From the NCBI GenBank assembly GCA_031286615.1, contig JAITUA010000009.1, positions 1 through 37,779 on the forward strand: DNA of 37,779 nt. The letters are read 5' to 3'. The stretch comes from Chryseobacterium sp. GTDB taxonomy: Bacteria; Bacteroidota; Bacteroidia; Flavobacteriales; Weeksellaceae. This document shows, piece by piece, positions 7,972 to 15,725 of this stretch. Each line of letters begins with the position of its first letter. The stretch's first letter is position 1. The translations under genes and the position numbers were made by a program. The notes beneath the pieces were generated by a model. The model was not told the DNA's origin. It saw only the letters and a list, made by a program, of their open reading frames with translations, and ran no database searches.

Positions 7972-10470
7972 TTATTTTTTATTAAATAATACCTGTACTT
8001 TATTTCTGATCCTTATCAATAATGGCTCTTTATAATTTTTATCTTCATCAAAATATCCGTAACCATAGCCATATCCGTAGCCATAACCGTAACCGTAGCC
8101 CTGTTTTGTATTATAATCATTATAAACAAGTCCCAGATTATCAATCTCATCATTATGATACTTTTCAGTAATCATTTTCAGCATGTACTTTTCTGTGTAT
8201 TCATGGCGCACAACATAAATATTGGCATCAGAATGTTTCATCAGCTCATATGAATCCGCAACTAGTCCTACCGGTGGTGAATCTATAATAATGAAATCAT
8301 ATTTTTCTTTCAGTTCTTCTATAAATTTGATATTTCTCTGGCTCATTAAAAGCTCAGAAGGGTTTGGCGGGATAGGTCCTGAAGTGGCAACATCAAGATT
8401 TGGAATTTTTGTTTTGTTAAGAATCTGATCAATTCCTACTTCTCCTGTCAGATAATTGGAAATACCATATTTATTATCAATCTTGAAATCTCCGAAGATT
8501 TTTGGTTTTCTAAGGTCCATTCCCAGTAAGATTGTTTTTTTGTCACTTAATCCTATTACTGATGCAAGATTAATGGAAACATAAGTCTTTCCTTCTCCTC
8601 CGATGGATGAAGTGATAAGTATAACTTTACCTTTTTGCTCTTCATTATCCATCAAAAATCTCATATTGGCTCTTATTCCCCTGAAAGCTTCTGATACAGA
8701 TGATTTTGGCTGCTCCAGAACGGTAAGCATATTTTCATTGTTGTTATTTCCGATAACCCCCAGAAGCGGAATTTTTGTAGCACTTAAAAGCTCTTTGATA
8801 TTCCTGATCTTGTTGTCAAACACTTCCCCGATAAGTATAAATAATAGTGGAAGCAATAACATTCCTGAAATAATAGCTGTTTTTGCCAATTTCACATTAG
8901 GCCCAATTGGTCTTTGTCCTAAATTTTTGGCTGGGTCAATGACTGTTATATCAGACTGATTGGTAGCCATTCTCATCTGGGTATCACTCTGTCTGCCCAA
9001 AAGACTGTTGTAAGTAGCTTCAATCATATTATAACCTCTCTCTGCATCCAGATATCTTCTTTCTTTTTCAGGATAAGTTGCTAAATCAGAATTGGCGCCA
9101 GCCATTTCACGATCTATTTTATTAATCTCTTCGTAATATCTGTTATAATAGTTTCTCAAGCTATTGGACGACCCCATTCTTGCTTCATCAATAAGCCTGT
9201 TGATTTCTCTCATAGGTTCTGATGACGGCTTATAAATAGTAGCCATTTCCGCTTTTTTGGTATATAAAGCTTTAAGTTCAGACACCGTTGCTGAGAAAAC
9301 ACCATCTTCAAAACCTGCCGCATTTGTTCCGATCATTTTATCGAAATTCTGAGACTGAAGTGTGTTCTTAATATTGTTCAAAGAACTGATTTTGCTTATG
9401 ATATCAGCTTTTTTAGCTTCAAGTTCTTTAATTTTTTCAAGAGATTTTTCATCTCTGTCTTTAATATTATAAAGTTTTTCGGAAGTCTTTAAATAATTAA
9501 GCACATTCGCGCTTGAATCAAGTTTTTTACGAATGTTGGTAAGGTTGTCCTTTAAGAAGATATCTGTATTCTTATTAACAATGTTTTTATCAGCAAGTCT
9601 CTTTTTCTGTAGTTCTGCAACGGATTTATTCAGGAAATTAACTGTACTATTAAGGTTGTAACCTTTTTTAGTAATAATCATAATAGATCTGATTTCTTTA
9701 TCAAAGTCTACTCCTGTTGTGGAAACAATTTCGTCTACACTCTGGTTTACAGAGTTCAGGTTAATAATAATATTATCCAGCTTAATTTTGGTAGGAAGGG
9801 GGTTTTGAAGCAGTCTGAATCTCAGGTTAGGAGAATTATACCACTCATTAACTTTAATGGTTTTATCCGCTGGTCTGCTATAAGAGTTAATATCCTGAAA
9901 CCCTTCTACTTCGTAGTTATATAAGCTCGTAGACTCTCCTTCTTCAGGCAAAACCACTTCATAAGCTCCATTTCCTTTCGGTATCAGCGTAATAGGATAA
10001 TTAATCTGCTGAAGGTGTTTTTTATCGATCTGAAGAAAAACGGGTGAGTCATCTTTGTCCAGATAAGTAGATTTTATAAGTCCTTTGGTAGAATAGTTCA
10101 CAAAAAGATCTAATTCTTTCACCAAAAATTCGTTGTGAGATCTGGATAAAAGCATTTTCTTCAAATAAAGACCATCCTGATTTCCTGTATCTCCCCAAAT
10201 AAAGTTAATAGACTGGTTAGACTGAGTTGGCAAAAATTCGGAAGCTTTACTTGAGGTACTTAATGATAAGTCTGATGCAAAAATATTTTGTGCATAATAT
10301 TTACTGTACACCCAAGCCATGGCATATCCAATGATAAACATCAATACAAACCAGTACCAGTTTTTAAGAATTCTTCTTAAAAAGTGTTCTAAATCAAATA
10401 ATGCAAATGTCCCGGATTTATCTCTTTGAGAATTATTCTTCTCTGCTGTGTTTACTCTTTCTGGAATCAT
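7972..10470 (-). CDS. Wzc-type polysaccharide co-polymerase and tyrosine autokinase
   Basis: The 832-aa protein controls chain length and export of exopolysaccharide from the inner membrane and is regulated by tyrosine autophosphorylation. The N-terminus has a Wzz-like domain with a transmembrane segment at about residues 37-55; a long coiled coil follows (residues 290-500); a second membrane segment is at about 530-550 (AIISGMLLLPLLFILIGEV); then comes the BY-kinase domain with Walker A SSIGGEGKTYVSINLA near 622, Walker A-prime LLGMDLRKPK and Walker B DFIIIDSPPVGLVAD. The C-terminal tail holds eight consecutive Gly-Tyr pairs (residues about 790-806) plus further tyrosines nearby, the expected phosphorylation cluster. 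It starts 2 bp after the Wza-type gene. No partner phosphatase gene (Wzb) is in the window. Confidence 0.92.
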   Translation of the reverse strand: MIPERVNTAEKNNSQRDKSGTFALFDLEHFLRRILKNWYWFVLMFIIGYAMAWVYSKYYAQNIFASDLSLSTSSKASEFLPTQSNQSINFIWGDTGNQDGLYLKKMLLSRSHNEFLVKELDLFVNYSTKGLIKSTYLDKDDSPVFLQIDKKHLQQINYPITLIPKGNGAYEVVLPEEGESTSLYNYEVEGFQDINSYSRPADKTIKVNEWYNSPNLRFRLLQNPLPTKIKLDNIIINLNSVNQSVDEIVSTTGVDFDKEIRSIMIITKKGYNLNSTVNFLNKSVAELQKKRLADKNIVNKNTDIFLKDNLTNIRKKLDSSANVLNYLKTSEKLYNIKDRDEKSLEKIKELEAKKADIISKISSLNNIKNTLQSQNFDKMIGTNAAGFEDGVFSATVSELKALYTKKAEMATIYKPSSEPMREINRLIDEARMGSSNSLRNYYNRYYEEINKIDREMAGANSDLATYPEKERRYLDAERGYNMIEATYNSLLGRQSDTQMRMATNQSDITVIDPAKNLGQRPIGPNVKLAKTAIISGMLLLPLLFILIGEVFDNKIRNIKELLSATKIPLLGVIGNNNNENMLTVLEQPKSSVSEAFRGIRANMRFLMDNEEQKGKVILITSSIGGEGKTYVSINLASVIGLSDKKTILLGMDLRKPKIFGDFKIDNKYGISNYLTGEVGIDQILNKTKIPNLDVATSGPIPPNPSELLMSQRNIKFIEELKEKYDFIIIDSPPVGLVADSYELMKHSDANIYVVRHEYTEKYMLKMITEKYHNDEIDNLGLVYNDYNTKQGYGYGYGYGYGYGYGYFDEDKNYKEPLLIRIRNKVQVLFNKK
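8053..8100 (-). repeat. (Gly-Tyr)8 coding repeat in the kinase tail
   Basis: Sixteen codons alternate glycine and tyrosine. The glycine codons are a mix of GGC, GGT and GGA and the tyrosine codons a mix of TAC and TAT, so the DNA is not a simple perfect hexamer repeat although the peptide is perfectly periodic. It corresponds to the tyrosine-rich tail that BY-kinases phosphorylate. Confidence 0.9.
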
Positions 10471-10472
10471 GG

Positions 10473-11357
10473 CTAAAGATTTTTAAGGAGTAAATAAATA
10501 GATAATGCAGTCGTGATTACAGAAACTCCTGTAGTCAAAGTCTGGATTGGATCTTTTCCGAATCCATTCAAGCTTTTCGCTCTTGTATTCAGATAGATTT
10601 CATCTCCGTTCTGTACATAATAATAAGGAGAGTTCATAAGATCTTCACGGGTAAGATCTATTTTGGCAATTTTGATTCCTTCCGGAAGTTTTCTGTGGAT
10701 AACGACTTCTTTTTTATCGATAGTTCTGTTCAATCCACCATTAATGGCCAATGCTTCAGTAATCGTAAGGGTATTTTTGTGGGCTACTTTTTCTCCTGAG
10801 AGTCCGGTAGTTTCCACATCACCAAGAATATAATAGGTAATACCGTCTGTATTCAGTCGTACTTCAGATTTACCTTCCTGGAAATTTTCATTTACTTTAT
10901 CCTGTATTTCTTTTGTAATATCGTCAAGAGTTCTTCCTTCAGCTTTTATATATCCAATTCCGAATACATTGATATCACCATTGGAATCCACCTTGAGCCC
11001 GTTAAAATAAAAATTCATATTTCCTCCTCTGCTTCCTCCGGAATTAGCACCAAATGCACCACCTATGTTTCCACCTCCTGATATGGCAGAACTTGTTACC
11101 CCTCCACCAGAAACTCCGCCTGAAGCATTGTAAGAGGAATAAAATTGCGCAGCATCCCCCTTGGGAGTTGTCACAATATTAAGATTAAGGATGTCATTTT
11201 TGGTAATCCTGTACACGGGAATATTGTACGGGATAAGACCTTCTTCGTTAATGACAAGGCTTTCACTTGGCTGTAAGTACCTCACATCCTTTGTTGTGAT
11301 ACATGAGATAACTAAAAAAGGGAATATTAAAAATAAATACTTAAAATTCTTCATCAT
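10473..11357 (-). CDS. Wza-type polysaccharide export outer-membrane lipoprotein
   Basis: Wza-like proteins form the outer-membrane channel for capsule or exopolysaccharide and work with the Wzc-type kinase. The 294-aa protein has a lipoprotein signal (FPFLVISC, with the cysteine at residue 19), then a Poly_export domain (IPVYRITKNDILNLNIVTTP) and an SLBB-like segment (YYILGDVETTGLSGEKVAHKNTLTITEALAINGG). A glycine/serine-rich insert of about 45 residues (near residues 80-120, GGVSGGGVTSSAISGGGNIGG) interrupts the export domain, and a hydrophobic segment closes the protein (TALSIYLLLKNL). The insert is unusual in amount of glycine and could be a flexible loop. It lies 2 bp before wzc. The start at 11357 or 11354 is equally possible (two adjacent ATG). 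Confidence 0.88.
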   Translation of the reverse strand: MMKNFKYLFLIFPFLVISCITTKDVRYLQPSESLVINEEGLIPYNIPVYRITKNDILNLNIVTTPKGDAAQFYSSYNASGGVSGGGVTSSAISGGGNIGGAFGANSGGSRGGNMNFYFNGLKVDSNGDINVFGIGYIKAEGRTLDDITKEIQDKVNENFQEGKSEVRLNTDGITYYILGDVETTGLSGEKVAHKNTLTITEALAINGGLNRTIDKKEVVIHRKLPEGIKIAKIDLTREDLMNSPYYYVQNGDEIYLNTRAKSLNGFGKDPIQTLTTGVSVITTALSIYLLLKNL

Positions 11358-11373
11358 ATTTGAATATTGTTTA

Positions 11374-11381
11374 CAAAAGTA
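11374..11381 (-). promoter_or_regulatory. Candidate -7 box ahead of the Wza/Wzc pair
   Basis: TACTTTTG on the minus strand fits TAnnTTTG and lies 17 bases before the Wza-type start, in the short gap after the WecA-like gene. No good -33 element is visible, so an internal promoter is only suggested; read-through from the gene upstream is just as likely. Confidence 0.3.
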
Positions 11382-11392
11382 ATATTTAATTG

Positions 11393-12511
11393 TTAATTTT
11401 TGTTATTTCTTAATCGATATAGCAAATCTGGTAAATAAGCTCCGAAAAAGCCTAATGAAATAATCACCAATAATAACAGATTGACATCAATATGTCTTAA
11501 ATAATAAGCAACCCCCACAATCATCAAGTAGTAAAGAATGATATAAAAAGTAGATCTTCTGTGGGTAAGATTTAGCCTCAACAGTTTATGGTGAATATGG
11601 TTTTTATCTGCGTCGAATGGTGATTTCTTATTATAAAGCCTTATGAATATAACATTTAATGTGTCTACGATCGGCAGAATCAGGATCGCTACTGCCACTA
11701 CTGGAGCAGACTGAAGGTGATACCTTGGTACATCTACCAGGTTTTTATCTATAAAAATATCTATGAAACAAATAGAGGTAAATGCCAGTAAAAAGCCAAG
11801 CAGCATGGATCCGGTATCCCCCATAAATATTTTATGGGTACGATGGTTGGACAGATTATAATACAGGAAAGCCAATACGGTTCCAATTATAACCACAGAT
11901 AATACGACCAATGGGTAGTTATATTCTCCTAAACGGTAATAGCTTATTCCAAATAAAGCACTGCAGATTACAGAATAGCCACCTGCCAAACCGTCTATCC
12001 CATCAATCAGGTTAAAAGCATTGATCAGAATGATAAAGGTGACGATACTGAACAGTACACTTACAAAATACTCCAGTTCATACACACCAAATATTCCAAA
12101 TAAGCTTCTTATTCTAATATCTGAGCCAATAACCACCAGTGAAGACACTACAATTTGTGCGACAAGTTTTTTATAAGCTCTCATCACAACAATGTCATCC
12201 ATTACCCCTACATAAAGCAGGATAATCAATGAGGCAAATAAAAATTTGTAAAGGTCAAACAGCTCATAAGCAAAAATAGAGGCACAGATTCCTATGGAAT
12301 AGAAAATGGCAATCCCACCAAGGTTAGGAATTTCTCTAAGATGCGAACTTCTTATTCCAGGCTCATCCATCAAGTTTTTCCTTCTTGAGATCTTGACGAT
12401 AGTAGGAATAGAGAAAAAGGTAATTAAAAAGGCGAATACGAAACCAAGTCCTATTTTTATATAGAAAATAGGTATTCCCGATCCGCTTAAGAACAATTCA
12501 AAATTTTTCAT
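11393..12511 (-). CDS. WecA/MraY-like undecaprenyl-phosphate sugar-1-phosphate transferase
   Basis: This polytopic inner-membrane enzyme (372 aa, about 10-11 membrane segments) transfers a sugar-1-phosphate from a nucleotide sugar to undecaprenyl phosphate, starting a polysaccharide repeat unit. Family motifs seen are DDIVVM near residue 105, NAFNLIDGIDGLAGG (residues about 163-177), FMGDTGSMLLGF (near 229) and the HIHHKLLRL histidine motif near 303, which groups it with WecA rather than MraY. The usual sugar is GlcNAc-1-P, but that is not proven here. It sits between the glycosyltransferase and the export genes, so it most likely initiates the same polymer. The 115-bp space upstream (12512-12625) holds only a weak 6-bp hairpin. 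Confidence 0.9.
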   Translation of the reverse strand: MKNFELFLSGSGIPIFYIKIGLGFVFAFLITFFSIPTIVKISRRKNLMDEPGIRSSHLREIPNLGGIAIFYSIGICASIFAYELFDLYKFLFASLIILLYVGVMDDIVVMRAYKKLVAQIVVSSLVVIGSDIRIRSLFGIFGVYELEYFVSVLFSIVTFIILINAFNLIDGIDGLAGGYSVICSALFGISYYRLGEYNYPLVVLSVVIIGTVLAFLYYNLSNHRTHKIFMGDTGSMLLGFLLAFTSICFIDIFIDKNLVDVPRYHLQSAPVVAVAILILPIVDTLNVIFIRLYNKKSPFDADKNHIHHKLLRLNLTHRRSTFYIILYYLMIVGVAYYLRHIDVNLLLLVIISLGFFGAYLPDLLYRLRNNKN

Positions 12512-12625
12512 TCTTTTTTATTCAGCACTTGTATCTCTCAATAAAAAACTCATAATGTAGCACTTATAAAGAACTTCCATCATCATTTCTATTGCTCGAA
12601 ACAATAGCACGTACATTTGTGTTTA

Positions 12626-13627
12626 TTAAATCAGTTTTCTTATCAATCTTTTCTGTCCTCCAAAAAATAACAGATAAAAAATTTTTTTCTTCAGTGGCAA
12701 AGATAAAAGATAATTCTTACCAAAACGACTATAGTTTAATATATCTTGAATTTTTATTTGTCTTTCCTTCATAAAAAGAACCAACTGATCAGACATACTA
12801 TAAAATATTTCCTCTTTTTTCACAAAAGCCAGATAAGCAAGGAAAGAATAAATTCCTTCAAAAATCTGGAAGTTTTTTAATTCCTCTTTTTTGTGAGAAT
12901 ACTGAGATTCATTGAATACATTTTCCACATCAGCCACTGCTTTCAGCATATCAAGCCCTTTTTCCGTATGGGTTTTCGTGATAGAATCAGTACGTTCAAG
13001 ATATTGATAATGGAAATTTTGGGTCTGAGCAATAGTGTCGCACTCCAGCAAAAGTTGTGGAATCAATTGAATATCTTCAAAATGAACTCCTTTTTTAAAT
13101 CTTCTTTGATTAAAAAGTTCTTTTTTGAATAGTTTATTGCATGCAAAATAGCTGATATCGGAGAACACTGAAAAATTACTTTCAAGTTCTATTTTCTCAG
13201 GCATATTAGGAAGCTGAGTGAGTTTTTGGGTAACCTTCCCTGTTTCGTCAACTTTCTGAATATTGCAGATCACCATTTTTGCCTGATGCTTCTCACCTAA
13301 CAGAAACATTTCTTCAAACATTTTTTCGGAAACATAGTCATCACTGTCTACGAAGCCAATATAATCTCCGGCAGCTCTGTCAAGTCCAAAATTACGGGCA
13401 TCGCTTAAACCTCCGTTTTCTTTGGTAAAAGCTTTTATTTTTTCCGGATATCTTTGTGCATATTCTTCTATTATTTTTCCTGAATTATCTTTACTCCCAT
13501 CGTCTACTACAAGAATCTCAATAGCTGCAAGACTCTGGTTCACCAAAGAGTCAAGGCATTTTGTCAGATAATTTTCGACATTGTAAACAGGAACAATAAT
13601 GGATACTTTTGGGGGAACATTTGTCAT
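12626..13627 (-). CDS. GT2 family glycosyltransferase
   Basis: The 333-aa protein has a GT-A fold family 2 domain at the N-terminus: VSIIVPVYNVENYLTKCLDS at residues 8-27, EILVVDDGSKDNSG, ENGGLSDARNFGLDRAAGDYIGFVDSDDYV, in which DSDD supplies the metal-binding DxD. It would transfer a sugar to a lipid-linked or polymer acceptor on the cytoplasmic face. The C-terminal 130 residues are hydrophobic and basic (FGKNYLLSLPLKKKIFYLLFFGG), perhaps a membrane-associated region. Donor and acceptor cannot be predicted. It lies 3 bp after the ureohydrolase-like gene, so the two are probably cotranscribed, and the WecA-like gene follows. Confidence 0.88.
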   Translation of the reverse strand: MTNVPPKVSIIVPVYNVENYLTKCLDSLVNQSLAAIEILVVDDGSKDNSGKIIEEYAQRYPEKIKAFTKENGGLSDARNFGLDRAAGDYIGFVDSDDYVSEKMFEEMFLLGEKHQAKMVICNIQKVDETGKVTQKLTQLPNMPEKIELESNFSVFSDISYFACNKLFKKELFNQRRFKKGVHFEDIQLIPQLLLECDTIAQTQNFHYQYLERTDSITKTHTEKGLDMLKAVADVENVFNESQYSHKKEELKNFQIFEGIYSFLAYLAFVKKEEIFYSMSDQLVLFMKERQIKIQDILNYSRFGKNYLLSLPLKKKIFYLLFFGGQKRLIRKLI

Positions 13628-13630
13628 ATA

Positions 13631-14701
13631 TTAAATTTTCGTCAGTCTTGCATTCAGCCATCCTTTTTTAGCTTCATCAAAATCCTTTCTGGAGCACGGA
13701 ATGCAATTCTCTATATTTTCATCATCGCCAAAATACCACAAATTACTGAAAGTATCACGCTTAAAAGCATATTGTCTGTCATCTATCAAAACGTAAAACA
13801 GCTCATAATGCCTTTCCTTCGGGTGAGAATGCTGGATATTGATACCTTCGATCAGATACCATAACATTTGTGCTAAAAGCTGGTGGTTCAGCTGATTTTC
13901 CGAATAAATATTATAATTAAAAATCCCTACAGATTTCAGGTTTTCACTTAATCCGATTTCTTTCATGTAGGCACAAATCTCTCTTCTGTTTAATCCATTT
14001 ACCTGTGGATTCATAGAAAAAGGTTCACTGAAACTTTCCACAGCATCACAATTTACAGTTACCAGATCTGCTTTTCTGAAGAAAGGTTCTGTTTTTTCTG
14101 TAGAATTCATCATTTCGGCAAGACGGATAATGTCAAACTCCACTTCTTTAATCAATCTTACGGAATCCATTTCATTCAAATGTTTCTGATATCCTAAATG
14201 ATGGTAATTTTTAATGGAAAAATTCTTGGCTCCGAAAATTTTGCCCAGAAAAGTATGTTCATTGATTGTTTCACCCTGTTGAAGGGAAATAATATTACTG
14301 ATCTGGGTATAATTGATATTTTTCTGATGAAAATTCAAGGCAGAAAATAATGAGAAGGCAAAATCATTGGATCCGCCTACAATAACAGGAATAGCTCTTT
14401 TGTAATGGCATGCCGACAGGACTTCCTGCAAAATATAATGGGTGTCCTGAACAGATTTCCCAGACACCAGATCTCCAAGATCTACAACAGGAATTTCAAA
14501 ATCCATCTGCGAAAGTTTATAAAACTCATTTCTCACCGCTGTAAAATCCTGTACTTCTGCATCTCCGCCCACACCTCTGTAATCAGATACAAATAAAAGA
14601 ACAATACTGTCTTCATTGATATCTTTTGTAATCCGATTTCCTATCTGCCAGCTTTCTGTTTTGAAATTTCTTGGTGAAATGATAAAGTCTTCGAAATCCA
14701 T
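13631..14701 (-). CDS. Ureohydrolase-fold (arginase/formimidoylglutamase-like) protein lacking metal ligands
   Basis: The 356-aa protein resembles proteins often labelled formimidoylglutamase in Flavobacteriia. The fold is visible in SIVLLFVSDYRGVGGDAEV, then AIPVIVGGSNDFAFSLFSAL where arginases have GGxH, then NIISLQQGE where the metal-binding DAHxD would be, then DLVTVNCDAVESFSEP where family members have SxDxDxxDP. The histidine and most metal-binding aspartates are absent, so it is unlikely to be a working Mn-dependent ureohydrolase. The C-terminal third (RHYELFYVLIDDRQYAFKRD) is an extension not typical of arginases. It is translated just before the GT2 gene. Its role is unknown; a structural or regulatory job is a guess. 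Confidence 0.72.
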   Translation of the reverse strand: MDFEDFIISPRNFKTESWQIGNRITKDINEDSIVLLFVSDYRGVGGDAEVQDFTAVRNEFYKLSQMDFEIPVVDLGDLVSGKSVQDTHYILQEVLSACHYKRAIPVIVGGSNDFAFSLFSALNFHQKNINYTQISNIISLQQGETINEHTFLGKIFGAKNFSIKNYHHLGYQKHLNEMDSVRLIKEVEFDIIRLAEMMNSTEKTEPFFRKADLVTVNCDAVESFSEPFSMNPQVNGLNRREICAYMKEIGLSENLKSVGIFNYNIYSENQLNHQLLAQMLWYLIEGINIQHSHPKERHYELFYVLIDDRQYAFKRDTFSNLWYFGDDENIENCIPCSRKDFDEAKKGWLNARLTKI

Positions 14702-14743
14702 ATTTTAATTTGAATGTAATAATTTATTAATTGCTTGATATAA

Positions 14744-14751
14744 CAAACATA
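14744..14751 (-). promoter_or_regulatory. Candidate -7 box for the ureohydrolase-like gene
   Basis: The minus strand reads TATGTTTG, fitting TAnnTTTG, 43 bases before the start at 14701. No clear -33 TTG is present at the expected distance. It would drive the ureohydrolase-like gene and the GT2 gene. Confidence 0.35.
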
Positions 14752-14854
14752 CAAAAAACATAGGAACTGAATAGGCTATGTTCTTTTTGTTCACGAAAAA
14801 AAGCCATCAACACATGTTAACAACTTTGTATTTTCACCAACCTCATTTTTCATC

Positions 14855-14888
14855 AATCTTGTCAAAAGTTTAAAACTTTGACAAGATT
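14855..14888. repeat. Inverted repeat without a T-tract
   Basis: AATCTTGTCAAA and TTTGACAAGATT are exact 12-bp inverse complements around a 10-base centre that extends the pairing (AGTTTAAAAC). Neither side has the U-run expected of a terminator. It sits 24 bases before the terminator at 14912-14944 and upstream of the ureohydrolase-like gene, so it may be an operator or an RNA structure. Confidence 0.6.
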
Positions 14889-14911
14889 CCATTCATAAAA
14901 CCTGTAAAAAC

Positions 14912-14944
14912 AAATCCGTCTCATACATTGCATGAGACGGATTT
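14912..14944 (-). terminator. Terminator after the six-cysteine protein gene
   Basis: AAATCCGTCTCAT and ATGAGACGGATTT form a perfect 13-bp stem with a 7-base loop, 27 bp past the stop of the 124-aa gene. It has T-rich sequence on its right on the plus strand and only a weak A-rich side on the left, so it may act in either direction; I assign it to the minus-strand gene because of position. Confidence 0.75.
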
Positions 14945-14971
14945 TATTATTCTTATTCGGATATTAACTGA

Positions 14972-15346
14972 TTAGCACTTCCCGAATGACTGGCTGATGA
15001 TCGTTATTCCACCTATAATAATAGTAACTCTGATTCCTGTTGGAATTCCCCAGGTAGTACAGATAGACAAGCAAGCCTGACCAGCTGTTCCATTAGGAAT
15101 ACTTAATGGGATGCTGAAGCAATATTTCCCGAAACCTAATGGTAAGTTGATACAAACTTTGTTGTTCTCAACAGTAATTGATATACACTCTGCTGTTACA
15201 AGAAGATAACCTGCGCTGGCGTTGGCAAGGCTTAAGTCTGAATCTGCTCCAGATGAACGGCGATTTGCCTGACTGTCTTCGTGTGATCTTTTTGCTGCTT
15301 CTAATGCGTGCGAAATAGCTTCTTCGCTAAATTTAAATTCTGCCAT
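14972..15346 (-). CDS. Small six-cysteine, leader-like protein of unknown function (124 aa)
   Basis: I do not recognise the family. The first ~35 residues are polar and helical (MAEFKFSEEAISHALEAAKR, then SHEDSQANRRSSG) and are followed by LANASAGYLLVTAECISI. The remaining 75 residues are beta-rich, short of charge and rich in Gly, Ile, Thr and Ser, with six cysteines: AEC, NKVC, KYC, QAC, SIC and the C-terminal GKC. There is no Sec signal peptide. The two-part plan, a charged helical leader then a hydrophobic Cys-containing block, recalls ribosomally made peptide precursors or small bacteriocins, but no modifying enzyme or dedicated exporter is adjacent. It is flanked by a terminator and by a 30-aa membrane peptide on the same strand, apart from its neighbours. 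Coding status is well supported by length and composition; function is not. Confidence 0.7.
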   Translation of the reverse strand: MAEFKFSEEAISHALEAAKRSHEDSQANRRSSGADSDLSLANASAGYLLVTAECISITVENNKVCINLPLGFGKYCFSIPLSIPNGTAGQACLSICTTWGIPTGIRVTIIIGGITIISQSFGKC

Positions 15347-15383
15347 GATTTTATAGTTTTGTTTTCTTACTCATTTGGCTTTT

Positions 15384-15476
15384 TCAGAATCCGCCTCGTT
15401 TTTTATGTGGTTTCTGAACTCCACCTTTCTGTAATATTACGATGTAAAAATAAAGAATTAAAACACTGAATATCAT
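15384..15476 (-). CDS. Possible 30-aa membrane peptide
   Basis: A 30-codon frame begins ATG at 15476 and ends TGA at 15384. The first 15 residues are almost wholly hydrophobic (MIFSVLILYFYIVIL), enough for one membrane span. The rest is basic and glycine-rich (QKGGVQKPHKKRGGF), so a cytoplasmic basic tail is likely by the positive-inside rule. It ends 37 bp before the start of the 124-aa protein on the same strand, which suggests joint transcription. Such short frames arise by chance in AT-rich DNA, but the clean hydrophobic/basic split argues for a real small protein. A TAGCTTTG promoter box lies upstream at 15541-15548. Confidence 0.4.
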   Translation of the reverse strand: MIFSVLILYFYIVILQKGGVQKPHKKRGGF

Positions 15477-15540
15477 AGTTTTAGTACTTAATTTTTCATT
15501 TGCGTATTTATACTTAGAGCTAAGTAATCATGGTCATTCG

Positions 15541-15548
15541 CAAAGCTA
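15541..15548 (-). promoter_or_regulatory. Candidate -7 box for the small-protein unit
   Basis: The minus strand reads TAGCTTTG, fitting TAnnTTTG, 65 bases ahead of the 30-aa frame. No clear -33 TTG at the expected spacing. The 379-bp stretch from 15347 to 15725 thus holds the 30-aa frame, this box and the topA terminator; I see nothing else in it. Confidence 0.33.
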
Positions 15549-15674
15549 TTTCTCTATATCGGGAAATTTATTTAACATATTATCTTATATAGTTTTGCTT
15601 TTTTAATGATTTAAACGAAAAAATCAGAATCTGTAAAATCTATATCATCACTTAGCAGCTAACTTTATAAAAAC

Positions 15675-15710
15675 ATAGAAAAGCACAGACCTAAATCTGT
15701 GCTTTTCTAT
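15675..15710 (-). terminator. Terminator after topA
   Basis: ATAGAAAAGCACAGA and TCTGTGCTTTTCTAT make a perfect 15-bp stem with a CCTAAA loop, starting 15 bp after the topA stop. On the minus-strand transcript the stem ends in A/U-rich sequence and is followed by further A/U-rich bases. Confidence 0.85.
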
Positions 15711-15725
15711 TTTATTAAAATTTAT

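Noticed and set aside
8053-8100. Microsatellite by replication slippage
   Set aside because: The codons differ between repeats, so the DNA is not a uniform tandem repeat.
12589-12607. Hairpin CTATTG-N7-CAATAG downstream of the GT2 gene
   Set aside because: The stem is only 6 bp and weak, with no U-run; not convincing as a terminator.
14791-14853. A 20-codon minus-strand frame starting MKNEVGENTK
   Set aside because: It has no hydrophobic or otherwise coherent composition, overlaps no promoter and starts at the edge of an inverted repeat; chance is the simpler explanation.
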